The notes beneath the pieces are model-generated. The model saw only the letters and a program-made list of their open reading frames with translations. It did no database searches and was not told the DNA's origin. Both the position numbers and the translations under genes were made by a program. This document shows, one piece after another, positions 1-10,729 of a DNA stretch of 64,000 bases. The DNA comes from Clitoria ternatea (taxonomy: Eukaryota > Streptophyta > Magnoliopsida > Fabales > Fabaceae): positions 45,928,001 through 45,992,000 of the forward strand of contig CM075676.1 in the NCBI GenBank assembly GCA_037962975.1, in the 5' to 3' direction. Numbering within the stretch: position 1 is the stretch's first letter; the number at the start of each line of letters is the position of its first letter.

Positions 1-2
1 GG

Positions 3-761
3 ATTGAGGCAGAGGCAGTGGTGCACATAACGTCAGCCAGGACCCGAAGATTTGTTTATGAGAATATCATTGCGTGTTTCGGAGTCCCTGGATGCATAGT
101 CACTGATAATGGCACCTAGTTCACAGATCGCAAGTTCACTGAACTCCTAGAAAATCTCAGCATTACGCAGATTTTCTCTTCTGTGGAACACCCTCAAACC
201 AATGGACAAGCAGAGGTCGCCAACAGAGAAATCTTGAAGGGCCTCAAGAAACGCCTCGATGAGGCGAAGGGAGATTGGGCAAATCAATTGTGCCACGTTT
301 TGTGGGCATATAGAACTACCCCACATTCCACCACGAATGAATCTCCGTATCGGCTGACATATGGAGTCGAGGCTGTCATTCCCATTGAATTGACAGCCCC
401 TTCAGCTCGAGTCCTCCATTTCAATGAGGAAGCCAATCAACAGAACCTCGCACACGAATTGGAGGTTTTGGCGGAGTTGAGAGAGGAAGCCTTTGTGAGA
501 GACCAAGCTGTCAAAGCAAAGGCCGCCAAACGGTATAATGCACGTATTTTTGAACGCCGTTTCAAAGAGGGAGATTTGGTCTTGAGAAGGGCCAACATTG
601 GCAACAAATTTGCACACCAAGGCAAATTGGCACCAACTTGGGAAGGTCCATACCGAGTCATCGAGGTTTTGGGCAAGGGTACATACCGCCTGGAAAACTT
701 GGATGGCACTCCGGTCAGAAATAAATGGAACATTTTAAATTTACGCATATATTACAGTTAG
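3..761 (+). pseudogene. Tat-lineage pol, C-terminal part of integrase
   Basis: Reading in the frame of base 3 gives the end of a retroviral-type integrase core and its C-terminal domain. The second catalytic Asp is in the motif TDNGT, just before a premature TAG at 117-119; the catalytic Glu is in GQAEVANRE near 210. The stop sits where Gln is usual (CAG to TAG). Downstream, the tract around FKEGDLVLRRA and the stretch near GPYRVIEVLGKGTYRLE match the SH3-like C-terminal region of plant gypsy integrases. The ORF ends at 761. The N-terminal zinc finger and first catalytic Asp lie off the left edge. The enzyme would insert the cDNA into host chromosomes; this copy cannot be translated through the stop. 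Confidence 0.88.
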
Positions 762-1059
762 TTGGGTAATACGGTATGATCTTTTCTTCCTAACTCAAGG
801 ATCTTCCTATGTATGCTTTCCTTGAAAGGGTTTCGAAAAGATATATCCCAACTCAATCCTTTATGTAGTTCCATTCTCAATGAAATGCCTTCCTGTATTT
901 AATCTTTACTCTAATTTTGAATTGATTATCCATGGCAGAACTTGTTCCCATGCAGATAAGACAACAGCTCCAAAAAACTGAAGCATAAATGCATAACTCT
1001 TTATTCCATAAAGATCAACCAACATGCAACGCCGCTTCACAAACGGAGTCAACAAAAAC

Positions 1060-1735
1060 TCCTTGGAGAATTGGTGTCTCAGCTATATGCTGCACCATAC
1101 CGACCCTAAGGTACAGAAAACTCCTTGGGGGAAAAGGATTGGTGTCTCAGCTATATGCTGCACCATACCGACCCTAAGGTACAGAAAACTCCTTGGGGGG
1201 AAAGGATTGGTGTCTCAGCTATATGTTGTACCATACTGACCCTAAGGTACAGAAAACTCCTTGGGGGGAAAGGATTGGTGTCTCAGCTATATGCTGCACC
1301 ATACCGACCCTAAGGTCCTACAGGCCACCTATGGGAAGAACTAGTGTCACAGCTATATGCTGCACTAATTCGCCCCTAAGGTCCTGAAGGCTTCTTGTGG
1401 ATGAGCTGGTGTCACAGCTATATGCTGCACCACGCTAACCCCAAAATCCAACCAATTTCTTGCAGGATGAAATGGTGTCACAGCTATATGCTGCACCATA
1501 CCGCCTCAAAGGTTCAACCAATTTCTTGTAGGATGAAATGGTGTCACAGCTATATGCTGCACCATACCGCCTCAAAGGTTCAACCAATTTCTTGCAGGAT
1601 GAATTGGTGTCACAGCTATACGCTGCACCATATCGCCTCAGAGGTTCAACCAATTTCTTATAGGATAAATTGGTGTCACAGCTATATGCTACACCATAGC
1701 AATCCTGAACATTCCATCCAAAACTTGACTCCGCC
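1060..1735 (+). repeat. Tandem array of 66-68 bp units in the 3' UTR of the Tat element
   Basis: The core GTGTCACAGCTATATGCTGC recurs at 1073 (with TCTC variant), 1141, 1209, 1277, 1343, 1408, 1474, 1540, 1606 and 1672. Spacing is 68 bp in the first four units and 65-66 bp afterwards. The change in period marks two sub-families, one with CTCCTTGGGGGGAAAGG and one with CAACCAATTTCTTG. ORFs seen through the array on both strands are by-products of the repeats. Confidence 0.95.
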
Positions 1736-1817
1736 TAACTTCCAATGTTTTACGGAGTACATAATCAACAAACCCAAGCACTATCAACAAGTTTAAGTAA
1801 GTTCAACACTTGTAAAA

Positions 1818-2540
1818 TTGTACTTCATTGAAATTCCTAAGAGGCTACTCCGCCTTCTTACGGAATCCAACTCTATTGAAATTCCTAAGAGGATACTCCG
1901 CCTTCTTACGGAATCCAACTCCTTTGAAATTCCTAAGAGGCTACTCCGCCTTCGTACGGAATCCAACTCCATTGAAATTCCTAAGAGGCTATTCCGCCTT
2001 CTTACAGAATCCAATCTCATTTAAATTCCTAAGAGGCTACTCCGCCTTCTTACGGAATCCAACTCCATTGAAATTCCTAAGATGCCACTCCGCCTTCTTA
2101 CGGAATCCAATCTCATTTAAATTCCCAAGAGGCTACTCCGCCTTCTTACGGAATCCAACTCCATTGAAATTCCTAAGAGGCTACTCCGCCTTCTTACGGA
2201 ATCCAATCTCATTGAAATTCCTAAGAGGCTACTCCACCTTCTTACGGAATCCAACTCCTTTTAAATTCCTAGGAGGCTACTCCACCTTCTTACGGAATCC
2301 AACTCCATTGAAATTCCTAAGATGCCACTCCGCCCTCTTACAGAATCCAATCTCATTAAAATTCTCAAGAGGTCATTCCGCCTCGTGGCAGAACTCTATT
2401 TCATTGAGACTCTCAAGAGGCTACTACGCCTCACTGTTGAATTTACTTCAGTTAAATTCCTAAGAAGCTATTTCGCCTCCCTACTGAAGTTTACTTCGCC
2501 AAAATTTTAAAAGGCTATTCCGCCTCGTTATACTTAGTCA
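1818..2540 (+). repeat. Tandem array of 48-bp units in the 3' UTR of the Tat element
   Basis: About fifteen units carry the core AAATTCCTAAGAGGCTACTC followed by CGCCTTCTTACGGAATCC. The period of 48 bp equals 16 codons, so frames stay open on both strands although nothing looks like a real protein. Units diverge towards 2540. The TCCGCC core of each unit recurs in the U3 minisatellite of the same element. Bases 2541-2761 hold only AT-rich sequence in which I see nothing specific. Confidence 0.95.
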
Positions 2541-2761
2541 TATTTCATTAAGTCCTCAAATGATTACTTTGTCTTCTTAACATCGTTTTGCAAGGCATAA
2601 AATCGACAGACTCAAACATTGCTAATATGGACAAGTATACATTTACAGAAAATATACTTTATTCAATATCGCCAACATTGATAAAATCCAGAGCCTATCC
2701 TGGAACAAGGCGATGTCATAAATTGAAACAAAAACAAAACTTGTAAATTTACAGCTAGTTT

Positions 2762-5440
2762 TCAAGGGTCGGATGGTACCCCTTCTTGCTGGGTAGATGT
2801 GAGCTGACCTTCTCCTGACTTGGTTAAACTTTGGGAAGGAGGCAAGTCCGCCAGGACATATTCATCATTAGGCACAGGCATGTGACCCCCTTGAACAGGC
2901 ACCATCAATTCTCCATTGATAAATTCGTAGTAGGGATGAATGCCTGTGGTGGAGAGAGCAACACCTGGATTGCGATAATGGAGTTGGCGAACAGCCATGC
3001 TGAAAGCATCATCAATCGCCGCCTCAGCTGCATCCAAGGCAGATTCTAACTCCTTGTTGAGCCTCTTATTGGTGGCATCTGAGGCAGTCTTTTCAGCTTG
3101 TAGCTCTTGAACCTGCACTTCAAGGTTACCATATGTAGTTGCTGCTTCGTCCAACTCCGCCGCCCAGGCATCTTCAGCCATGGTTTTATTTATTTCTATG
3201 GAAACCAACCTCTGCTGAAGTATGCTCACGTCCCCGCCCAAAGTTTGGTTCTGCTGATTCAAATCTGAAACTTGCTATTTCAGCAGAACATTATCAGCCT
3301 CCACCTGGGAAAGTCCACTCACCTCCTCGCCCAATTTTTTATTCTGTTCTTCTAGCAAGACTTTCTCAGCCTTCACCTTAGCCAGCTCCTCCGTCAACCT
3401 TTTGATGTCAGAGTCGGCGGTGTCGAGATGTTTGTCCTTGGCCTTGATCACCTCAGACAGCAGCTCATTGTCATGTTCCAAGCTACGAATCTTTTCCACA
3501 GACTCGTGATAAGACGCTTGAAACATGTTGGCCTTGGTAGCAACGTCAGCTATACGGGGTACAGAGGCCAAGAAACCATCTGTTTCTGCAAGGTACCACC
3601 TCACAGCCGTCGCGGCATCCGGAATCTCCTCGAAGTCAATGTTGGGGCGGAGGATGAATTCTGGATCACGCCTCTCCGACTGGCGGGATCCCATATTTGC
3701 AAAGTACAAAAAGGGATTCAGACGGGACGCCGCCAGAGGAAAAGAAACAGATCGCCTGGATGACTCCCCTGGAACATCAATGAGTAAAACCGGTGTCCTT
3801 TGAGTAGTCAGATCCAAAGCAGAATCCTCAGCTGGGCGGACTGGGGAAGATTGAACTCCCTCTACTTCTTCCTCCACGTCATGGATCGGGGAAGCTTGAA
3901 TTCCCTCCTCCTCCTCCCCCACAACATTTTCCTCGAGGGCGCCTTCAACTCCGCCCATAGCAGCAGAAGTACCCACAACAGGTACTTCCGGAGTCTCCTC
4001 CAAGTCAATGGCAGCATCAATTGATGCTCCTTCCTCAACCCTATTCTTGCTTTTGGTCCTCCTTCTTTGCAAGGGCTGGAGGTCTATTTCCTCTTCTTCC
4101 TCCTCAGCAGCTTCTGGTTCTTGGCGTTTCTTAGAACGCCTCTCAACAGTAGCTGTTGAGGACCCTGCACCACCTTCAAAATTCACTATGTTGGTGGATG
4201 CAGGGAAAGGAAGGGTCTTTGTTAGAGCAGCAGTCAGACTCCTCCTGGGCTGTACATTATTCTCCGCATCAATCTCCCTACGGCTCATGCGGATCCTCTT
4301 AATACGTTCCATCCCAGGGAATGCAGCAATTTCTCCTGCAAAACAACATGCATAAATTTGATCAGAAACTGCAGGAAACAACAAGAGTAATATTCAAGCC
4401 AAATGTCTTAACGTATTACTTAAATATCCCTGAGCATCCCGCCCAAGCAACCTTCGATATAAAATCAGCTTGTGGACGGAGTTGTACTCCTTCAAAGTTC
4501 GAAGCACTTCCACAGAAGCAGCTGATAGAGCATTCTCCTCAACTTCGTATGCTCGCTTAGTCAGGAGGAAGTGCTCATGTGTCCACGTAACTGGGAATCG
4601 GTCAATTCCCTCCTTATTCCGCCAGAAGACGGACTCGCCTTTCTTAACAGAGACCTTCACAAAACTTTTTCTAAAATGAAGTCTGCCTTCCTTGACGGAG
4701 TCAGCAAACGCTTTGAAGTTCAAAATCTTCGGCTCCGACCGAAGAGTTACGAAACCCATGCCGCCTGTTTTTACATTTACTCTCCTCATAATGCGGCAAA
4801 AAGAAAAGAACAACGCCACAGTATGCGTAAACTCTAGGTACTCAGCCATGACTTCAAAGCTACGCACTATTCCCCAACCATTGGGATACAGCTGGGAAGG
4901 GGGGCAGTCCAGGAACCTCAGCACGCCCATCTGAAATTTATTCAATGGGAAATGCACCCCCAGCTGAGTAAATAGAATATCATACATGTATATAGTACGG
5001 ATATTCTGAGGGCGATGGCATATCCTCTCGTACGTCTTGGGAGAACAAACGATAAACCTCTCTTCATATCGTTCACTTTTCCAGATGGGCACAGACAACT
5101 CCACTACACCGCCACTAGTTGTTGCATGGCGAGAGGAAGTACCCTTAACATCTTCCTCAACCCAACAGTAGGGGTCAATCTCAAGCGTCTTCTCCCAGTC
5201 CAGTCCATGCAACATGACATTTTGACACTCTGCCATTGTCAGCACTTGTGTATGGCAAACACCTCCTGACACAAACGAATGTACAGCATTACTAAAGTAC
5301 TCCACGCTGCTGTAAAACGTTGAGTCCCTCCCAGTATAAAAAGCCTCATCTTCACTCTCGATATCAGAAAACATGGGACCAATAGAAACCCTAGAACGAG
5401 ACTCTGACCTCTTTCTTCTCATCTTTGTTTTAATTAACAC
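2762..5440 (-). pseudogene. Antisense spliced gene of the Tat element (putative gypsy-type transposon protein, Transposase_28-like)
   Basis: The gene runs opposite to pol. Exon 1 (5440 to 4420) encodes about 340 residues with a globular region typical of the 'putative gypsy type transposon' family: the signature around GVHFPLNKFQMGVLRFL, then PSQLYPNGW, and later FRNKEG/WRNKEG and TWTHEHFLL. Exon 2 (4335 to 2762) begins with a basic stretch (RIKRIRMSRRE), continues through an acidic, Glu-rich and Pro/Ser-containing linker, and ends in a long coiled coil. A single TAG at 3275-3277 splits exon 2; it replaces a Gln codon and the frame is otherwise open to 2762. Function is unknown; coiled coil and basic patch suggest oligomerisation or nucleic-acid binding, which is inference. 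Start chosen at the first Met of exon 1, about 195 bp downstream of a TATA box. Confidence 0.8.
4336..4419 (-). other. 84-bp intron of the antisense gene
   Basis: On the - strand the donor GTAATACG follows exon 1 at 4419 and the acceptor TTTTGCAG ends at 4336. Removing these 84 bases joins the two open frames in phase, whereas reading through meets a stop (TGA) shortly after the donor. The intron is AT-rich and has a pyrimidine-rich 3' end. This is a prediction from frame and splice consensus. Confidence 0.7.
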
Positions 5441-5634
5441 CCAGAAAGAAAAAACAGTACCAACCTAATGAAAATGAAGACAAAAAGCAGAGGAAGAAGC
5501 AGATTACCTTAAACTTCTGAAAGTATAGAAGAACTCCAACACCAATACACTCACAAGAGAGTAGCAAAAACACTTTCAGCAAACAAATACGAAGTGAGAG
5601 ATGAGGCAAAACATTTCCCTCCTGAGAGTTTACC

Positions 5635-5642
5635 TATTTATA
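5635..5642 (-). promoter_or_regulatory. TATA box of the antisense gene
   Basis: The - strand reads CTATAAATAGG here, about 195 bp upstream of the chosen start codon at 5440. It lies outside the LTR, between the antisense ORF and the LTR start at 6154, so the antisense gene appears to have an internal promoter of its own. No alternative TATA-like box this good lies closer. Confidence 0.65.
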
Positions 5643-6153
5643 GGCATGGCTTGGGGGGAAATAAGCGAATCCTCAAAAATCTCAAAGATGTGTTTACAGC
5701 CGTTAGATAAATCTCATCAACGGTTCTAAAATTCAAACATGCGTTTACAACTGTTGGATTAGTCTCACTGACGGTTCCTTTTTTGCTGAAACCAATAGAT
5801 ATATCTAAGGGCAGATATTTCATGGGCTGCATTTTCAAAATCCAAGGCCCACGGTAATAACCTCGAAAACGTTTCTCAATTGCCATCACGCGCATTTATG
5901 TCCCATCATTGGAATGGCAATCGTTACGAGGGCATACGTGGCAATGGGAGACTGAAGAATAAAAAACATGGTTTCGAGGCGCATTAATGACAGGCGTGGC
6001 AAGTAATGACAAGCCAATAAATGCATGAAAACACTTGCCCACAAATCCTGAACTAGCAAATGCCGCCTAAACCCATGCCTACAAAAGCTAAACTTAAGTG
6101 TCATAGCTCATTAAAGTGACTCCGCCAGTCACTATAACAAGCTAGGGGGCATA
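5643..6153. other. Non-coding spacer between antisense promoter and 3' LTR
   Basis: No ORF of substance. It presumably holds upstream sequences of the antisense promoter and ends with the likely polypurine tract AAGCTAGGGGGCATA (6139-6153) that primes plus-strand synthesis immediately before the LTR. Confidence 0.6.
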
Positions 6154-6270
6154 TGATCTGGTCCTAACACCGGCCCCCAAGAGCATGGTTTTAATGCCTT
6201 GCCAGATCAGCATTTTGAATAAAAGAGAAGTATGCTTTAAATACACTACGGATACTGACAAGCGGAATGC

Positions 6271-6430
6271 ATACCGCCAGGTTAAGTAACTCCGCCAAGG
6301 CATGTTACTCCGCCAAGGAACGCAACCCCGCCAAGGCATGTTACGCCACCAAGGCACCTTACACCGCCAAGGCATGTTACTCCGCCAAGGAAAGTAACCC
6401 TGCCAAAGTTGTTACTCCGCCAAGCCATAG
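6271..6430 (+). repeat. 18-bp minisatellite in U3 (TCCGCCAAGGCATGTTAC)
   Basis: About eight head-to-tail 18-bp units, core TCCGCCAAGG. The unit is six codons long, which explains the short tryptophan/proline-rich ORFs on both strands here. It lies about 290 bp upstream of the TATA box, so it sits where enhancer repeats would be expected. Confidence 0.92.
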
Positions 6431-6715
6431 GCTCAATATTGGCGGAATATTGAATTTCCCACACTGCGTAGCGAGCCCATACTCACAACCCTGGCACGAG
6501 ATTGACTCTGTCTTGAGAGGTTAATAATGGGAATCACGCTGTCACGCATTAAGGGGAATAACAATAAAATATTAAAGCACTAACGCTTTCCAGACAAGTG
6601 GTGATACCTACTACAATAATGGTGCATGTAAACGGCGCAAGGACCCACTACCTTTTCAGCATTATGCCTGAAGACAAGGAGCGGGTCCTACCAATAATGG
6701 AGTACCAGTAACAGG

Positions 6716-6723
6716 TATATAAA
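6716..6723 (+). promoter_or_regulatory. TATA box of the Tat LTR
   Basis: TATATAAA preceded by CAGG; U3 lies upstream, and the conserved TTGAGCATCGGAG motif follows about 115 bp downstream, as in the related solo LTR at 9924-10729. Confidence 0.7.
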
Positions 6724-6837
6724 CCTAGCTCAAAAAGGTATAAGGGCTCTCCCCCTATTTCTGAACCTTACACTCTCTTACCTGCATAATTCTCTCTGAT
6801 TGTCTTTCTAAGTCTAAAAGTATTCTGAAATACTGAC

Positions 6838-6976
6838 TTGAGCATCGGAGAACGATTGCAGGTACCACCCCCAATCGGGTCAAGACAAAGGAGAGACCGT
6901 CAGGCGGACTGTGACACCGCCAACTCTAACTGTGTCAGGGTATAGAAGATAATTCTTGGCGGACTGTGACACCGCC
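6838..6976 (+). promoter_or_regulatory. Conserved R/U5 motif and duplicated GGCGG hairpin
   Basis: TTGAGCATCGGAGAACG at 6838 followed by TTGCAGGT matches the equivalent in the solo LTR at 10510. Downstream, GGCGGACTGTGACACCGCC occurs twice (6903-6921 and 6958-6976). Each copy can fold into a stem GGCGG/CCGCC with a nine-base loop. Confidence 0.7.
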
Positions 6977-7122
6977 ACAGAGTACATTACACTCCGCCTC
7001 AACATACAAAGACTCTTCGTATTTGTATTTATACACACATTGCTTTGTATCAAAAACACATTTGTATATATTTTGAGTTGTTCTACAAGCATATCTCTAC
7101 ACCCCCTGTAAAGAACAGTTCA

Positions 7123-8296
7123 ATAATTATTCTCTTTTAATAAAACAAAATTTTTTTAAAAGAAAATTATTTTATTTTTTCCAACTTAATAACTAAAGAT
7201 ATTTAGAAATAATTGAGATTCCTAAATTTGATTTTGTTAAGATTTAATTTGAGAAAGATTATGTAAAGTTTTATATGATAAAGTTTTTAGATATTTAAGG
7301 CTTAGAAACTCAATTTCAGTGAGATTTGAAAATTGTACCAAATTTATTTCTATGGGATAGAAATTTAGAGAATTGAGAAAATGTACAGTTTATTGAAATG
7401 ATATTGTAAACCTTTAAGGGATTTAATAATTGAGTTTCTAAAAGCCTTAACCAACTCAATACGCGAGTAGTTCATGCATCATGAATCATTAAAGTGAAAT
7501 GAAATAATATTGTCTGGGGACGGATTATAGAAACCGAGGATACACTAGAGGAGGCTTAATTACGAGCCTTGGGATGAGAGGGTGTGAAAGGGTGCTTCAG
7601 GGGACCTGGGGTAGCTCCCTAGTGTCGGGTACTTTCACAATAAAAACTTTCTCAATCTGACTAGTCTCTAAGTGTTTCCATGCCAGTTGAGTTGTTCATA
7701 TTATTATTATCCGGACTTATGGAACAGTGTAAACTCCTGGTTGGCCCAGTGCAAATTAAAATTTAAGGGCCCACATATATAGGTAAGTTATGATGAAGAT
7801 ATTGCATAACATTCATGCATTCATAATTGATTATGTATGTGATTGTGATTGATATTATTATGTATTGGTTTGTGAAAACCCCTTGTTGCTTATGTCTTAA
7901 TCGAGAATATTATATTCTGTTTCTCACTCCTTTCTCCGTGTTTTTGTTTCACATGTTTTAAATTGATGGTTCAGAGGGAAGGATCGAAGAATATCGACAG
8001 TAAATATAACACATTCTAGAAAGGGAGCTCAGTATGAATACTGTGGTCCAATGAATAAATAATGTTAATAAGTAACTGCTTCTGGGCCATGGAGTTTCCT
8101 CTCTTTCTTATAATGTTTAATGTTTATTTTCTTCGGATGAATGTACATATACTTTATAAAGTTTTAATAATAATTGTGAGGTATTTCAGAAATAATGTAT
8201 ATAATTTATTCCGATAGTTTCTTTTTAACAATCATATCTTTAAAAAAAATTACGAGTTTTTCTAGAATTTATTAAGGTGTAACAGAGGGTGTTACA
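7123..8296. mobile_element. Remnant of a TGTAACA...TGTTACA LTR (Tekay-like chromovirus type, tentative)
   Basis: Non-coding, AT-rich. The right end is GGGTGTTACA, a typical terminus of plant Ty3-gypsy LTRs of the Tekay/Del type, and it abuts truncated SIRE LTR sequence. The left end is cut by the Tat insertion at 7122/7123. A GC-richer block at 7510-7760 and the segment 7760-8060 resemble the transcribed part of such LTRs in composition only. Orientation cannot be decided. No ORF is supported. Confidence 0.5.
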
Positions 8297-9549
8297 ACAC
8301 CGGTGTACGTCTCGCCTCCAAGCAACCCACTTGGAGGATTTCCACTATTGGAGATTAGAGATACAACTTTGAGCAATCACGGCTTCCTAGTGTCCCACAC
8401 TCAAGAACCCAATTCTTACAAGTGCAAGGGCAACTCACAATCTCTCAATCTCATAATTTACAAGGTTGAAACCCAACCCATAACTCTAGAAATTTTGGTG
8501 TTTGGAATACAAGAGTAACTCTCCAATAGACTAGATATACAAATTAAGGCTTTCACAAAAAGATAACTCTCAAAGAGACGATATGCAAATTTTAGCTCAC
8601 TTAACATATTTTCCTCACAAGAAAATATTCAATTTTTAGAACTTAAAAAATAATTTCCTCTCCAAGAAAATATTCAATTTTTAGCACTTAAAAATAATTT
8701 CCTCATTGTTAACTCTCAAAAGAATTATTAGCCAAATGAAGCAAATGAAGAGAGAACTAAATGTAACGTGAATAGAAAGGGAAGTAAGATACAGAGGGAA
8801 TGCTTCTCTGTGGAGTGATTTGAGCCTTCAACTCTTCTCTTATTTATAGCGTCAAGGCGTGGCTTCTTTGCAATTAAAAAATCCATTAGATCCATAAATT
8901 GCGTAATGGGACTTGCTTTTGTCTGCTTAATGGAGCATTATGCATGAAATGCGATCTGAGGCGCCCAATTTGCGATTCCAAGTTATAACGCGTTAACATG
9001 CTTCAATTTTGAATGACAAAACACTGAATGAATCGATTAAATAACATGATGAATCGATTCCCAGTTGCATTTTCATGTATGAATCGATTCTTTAAGCTTT
9101 GAATCGATTCCCTTGGCCAATAATACGTGAATCGATTCCTCCTATGAGTGAATTGATTCCTGTGCTTTGAATCACAGTTCCTTGCATATTTAATTGTGTG
9201 AATCGATTCCCCACGTCAAATCTTATGCCATGAATCGATTCCTCATGTTGTTTCTTACGCATGAATCGATTCTTCTCCCTCTTTGTTGCACATGAATCGA
9301 TTCCTTGTGTTATGAATGGATTCCTGGGCCTGTTGCTTCTGATTTAATGCATTTTGATGTATTTCTAATCCCTTTCTTCATGATTCTTCATGCTTTCGTT
9401 ATTGATTCATCACTCTTCAAATTTATTGATATATTTCTTTGATTCCTTGAACATCATGTTTTTCTTCTAATTAATCTCTTTGCATAACGTCCGTAATATA
9501 TCTTCATTTGTTGTGTCATTATCAAAACCTACATCAACATATAAATACA
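8297..9549 (-). mobile_element. 3' LTR of the SIRE element, missing its terminal ~480 bp
   Basis: Collinear with 19790-21043 at a nearly constant offset of 11493-11494 bp. The part matching 19309-19789 is absent because another LTR (7123-8296) sits there, probably inserted, with the remainder beyond the left edge. The LTR start, in element orientation TGTATTTATATG, directly follows the polypurine tract at 9550-9563. Short ORFs near 8303 and 19796 are shared LTR sequence, not genes. Confidence 0.85.
9030..9325. repeat. Cluster of GAATCGATTC palindromes in the SIRE LTR
   Basis: About eleven copies of the palindrome GAATCGATTC or one-base variants lie within roughly 290 bp at irregular spacing (20-45 bp). 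The same cluster is found in the other LTR at 20520-20820, with partly different point changes. Irregular spacing argues against simple tandem duplication. Confidence 0.9.
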
Positions 9550-9923
9550 TTCTCCCCCTTTTTGATGATGACAACAAATGTTCATCTCTCGGGGTGTTAG
9601 TTTCATAATAGTTCATATACATAGCATAAATGACTCCCCCTTACACATATAATTTGATACCACATGTTATACATATGTTATACATATAATTGAATACCAC
9701 TTTTTCATTTACACATGTAATTAGATATCACTTGTTGTAAAGAAATATTATAAAGCTCCCCCTTAATCATGCAATTTCAACAAGGATAGATATAGATATT
9801 GATTCTAGATTTTATCTCCCCCTTAATCATTCAATAGATACCATTATAACATCATGATATTCTCTCCCCCTTTGACATCATCAAGAACAACCTTAAGAAT
9901 ATATACCACTTTAAAACAGATAC

Positions 9924-10729
9924 TGATCTGGTCTGGATACCGATCCCTAAAGTTATGACATGAGAGTGACCTCTTAGAGGAGTAACTGGTGTTACCAGGG
10001 GACAGTACCATACAGGATATCCATTGTCACCTCATCCGTTCTTACTTCATTGAATACTTCATGCATCCTCGCCACGATGGATGCTTTATCCGTTCTCATT
10101 TCTACGTCGTGTATAACCGTTTGCTTCAGAATCATTATAATATAAGAGTTCATTATAACTTATCAGCAAGATACCCTGCATAGCGGAATGTGTCTATGTC
10201 AATTATCTCAAAGAGTAAGTACAATCATCAGCGAAATATACGGAAAGGTGATTATCCTCCATCCCTGTCTCAGAATCGTACTCTGATAATTGACCTACCC
10301 CTCCTGACACATTCTGAGTACTGAGTCATCTTGATTGACACACTCTACACACTATCAGAACCAAGGGGCCTACCTGCATCCAACGATTCATTTTCTACAT
10401 TCAACTATAAATAGAATATTCCAATACACATGCAAGGTTACGTTGTTCTATCTCACATATCTACTATTGTATTACTTGAGTATTCTTTGAGTTTTATACA
10501 CTCTTCTAACTTGAGCATCGGAGAATCTTCGCAGGTGGCACCACCTTTCACCCCCATCAACGCGAAACTCTGGTGCGAAGGATCTCCAGGACAACAAGAC
10601 CGGTTTCTCCCACTGAGAGGCCGGATTACAATACTGGATACCCACTATACCGGTGTACAAACCCTAAAACACCTATACTTTTGTGGTTGGTCCCACACCG
10701 GATCCTAGACCCCGGTTCAGACCAGTTCA
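9924..10729 (+). mobile_element. Tat-like solo LTR with target duplication GATAC
   Basis: The 806-bp block starts TGATCTGGTCTG and ends CAGACCAGTTCA, a 12-bp inverted repeat with one mismatch. It is flanked by GATAC at 9919-9923 and 10730-10734. It contains a TATA box (TATAAATA, 10406-10413) and the Tat motif TTGAGCATCGGAGAATC near 10510. There is no internal region, so it is a solo LTR left by recombination between two LTRs. It is related to, but distinct from, the LTR at 6154-7122. Small ORFs inside are not supported. Confidence 0.93.
10406..10413 (+). promoter_or_regulatory. TATA box of the Tat-like solo LTR
   Basis: TATAAATA about 100 bp upstream of the conserved TTGAGCATCGGAG motif, the same arrangement as in the LTR at 6154-7122. 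Confidence 0.6.

Larger units (their letters stand above)
1..7122 (+). mobile_element. 3' part of a Tat/Retand-type Ty3-gypsy retrotransposon
   Basis: Only the 3' portion lies in the window. The order is integrase end (3-761), two tandem arrays (1060-2540), an antisense spliced gene (5440 down to 2762) and a 3' LTR (6154-7122). Known Tat-lineage families such as Grande and Retand carry an antisense ORF between pol and the 3' LTR, and Retand also carries amplified 3' tandem repeats, so this order identifies the lineage well. The 5' LTR, gag and most of pol lie left of the window. The five bases after the LTR (ATAAT, 7123-7127) are the candidate target duplication; its partner is out of view. 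The element appears to have landed in the LTR remnant at 7123-8296. Confidence 0.85.
6154..7122 (+). mobile_element. 3' LTR of the Tat element
   Basis: The LTR starts TGATCTGGTCCTAACA and ends ...GAACAGTTCA. The end, reverse-complemented, reads TGAACTGTTCTTTACA, matching the start at most positions, so the termini form an imperfect inverted repeat. Length is 969 bp. Inside are an 18-bp minisatellite in U3, a TATA box at 6716, the motif TTGAGCATCGGAG that recurs in Tat LTRs, and two GGCGG hairpins. Confidence 0.88.

Noticed and set aside
1060..1735. CRISPR-like regularly spaced repeats
   Set aside because: The whole unit is repeated, there are no unique spacers, and the context is a plant retrotransposon.
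1395..2463. Cys/His- and Leu/Arg-rich repeat proteins
   Set aside because: They follow the 66-bp and 48-bp arrays exactly, and are open on both strands.
6142..6524. Trp/Pro-rich short ORFs in the Tat LTR
   Set aside because: Caused by the 18-bp minisatellite (six codons per unit).
7123..8296. Helitron end (terminal hairpin TGTAACA...TGTTACA)
   Set aside because: No CTRR terminus or TC start could be found; the end fits a gypsy LTR better.
8303..8518. Small ORF also present at 19796
   Set aside because: Shared because both lie in the two LTRs of the SIRE element; no known domain.
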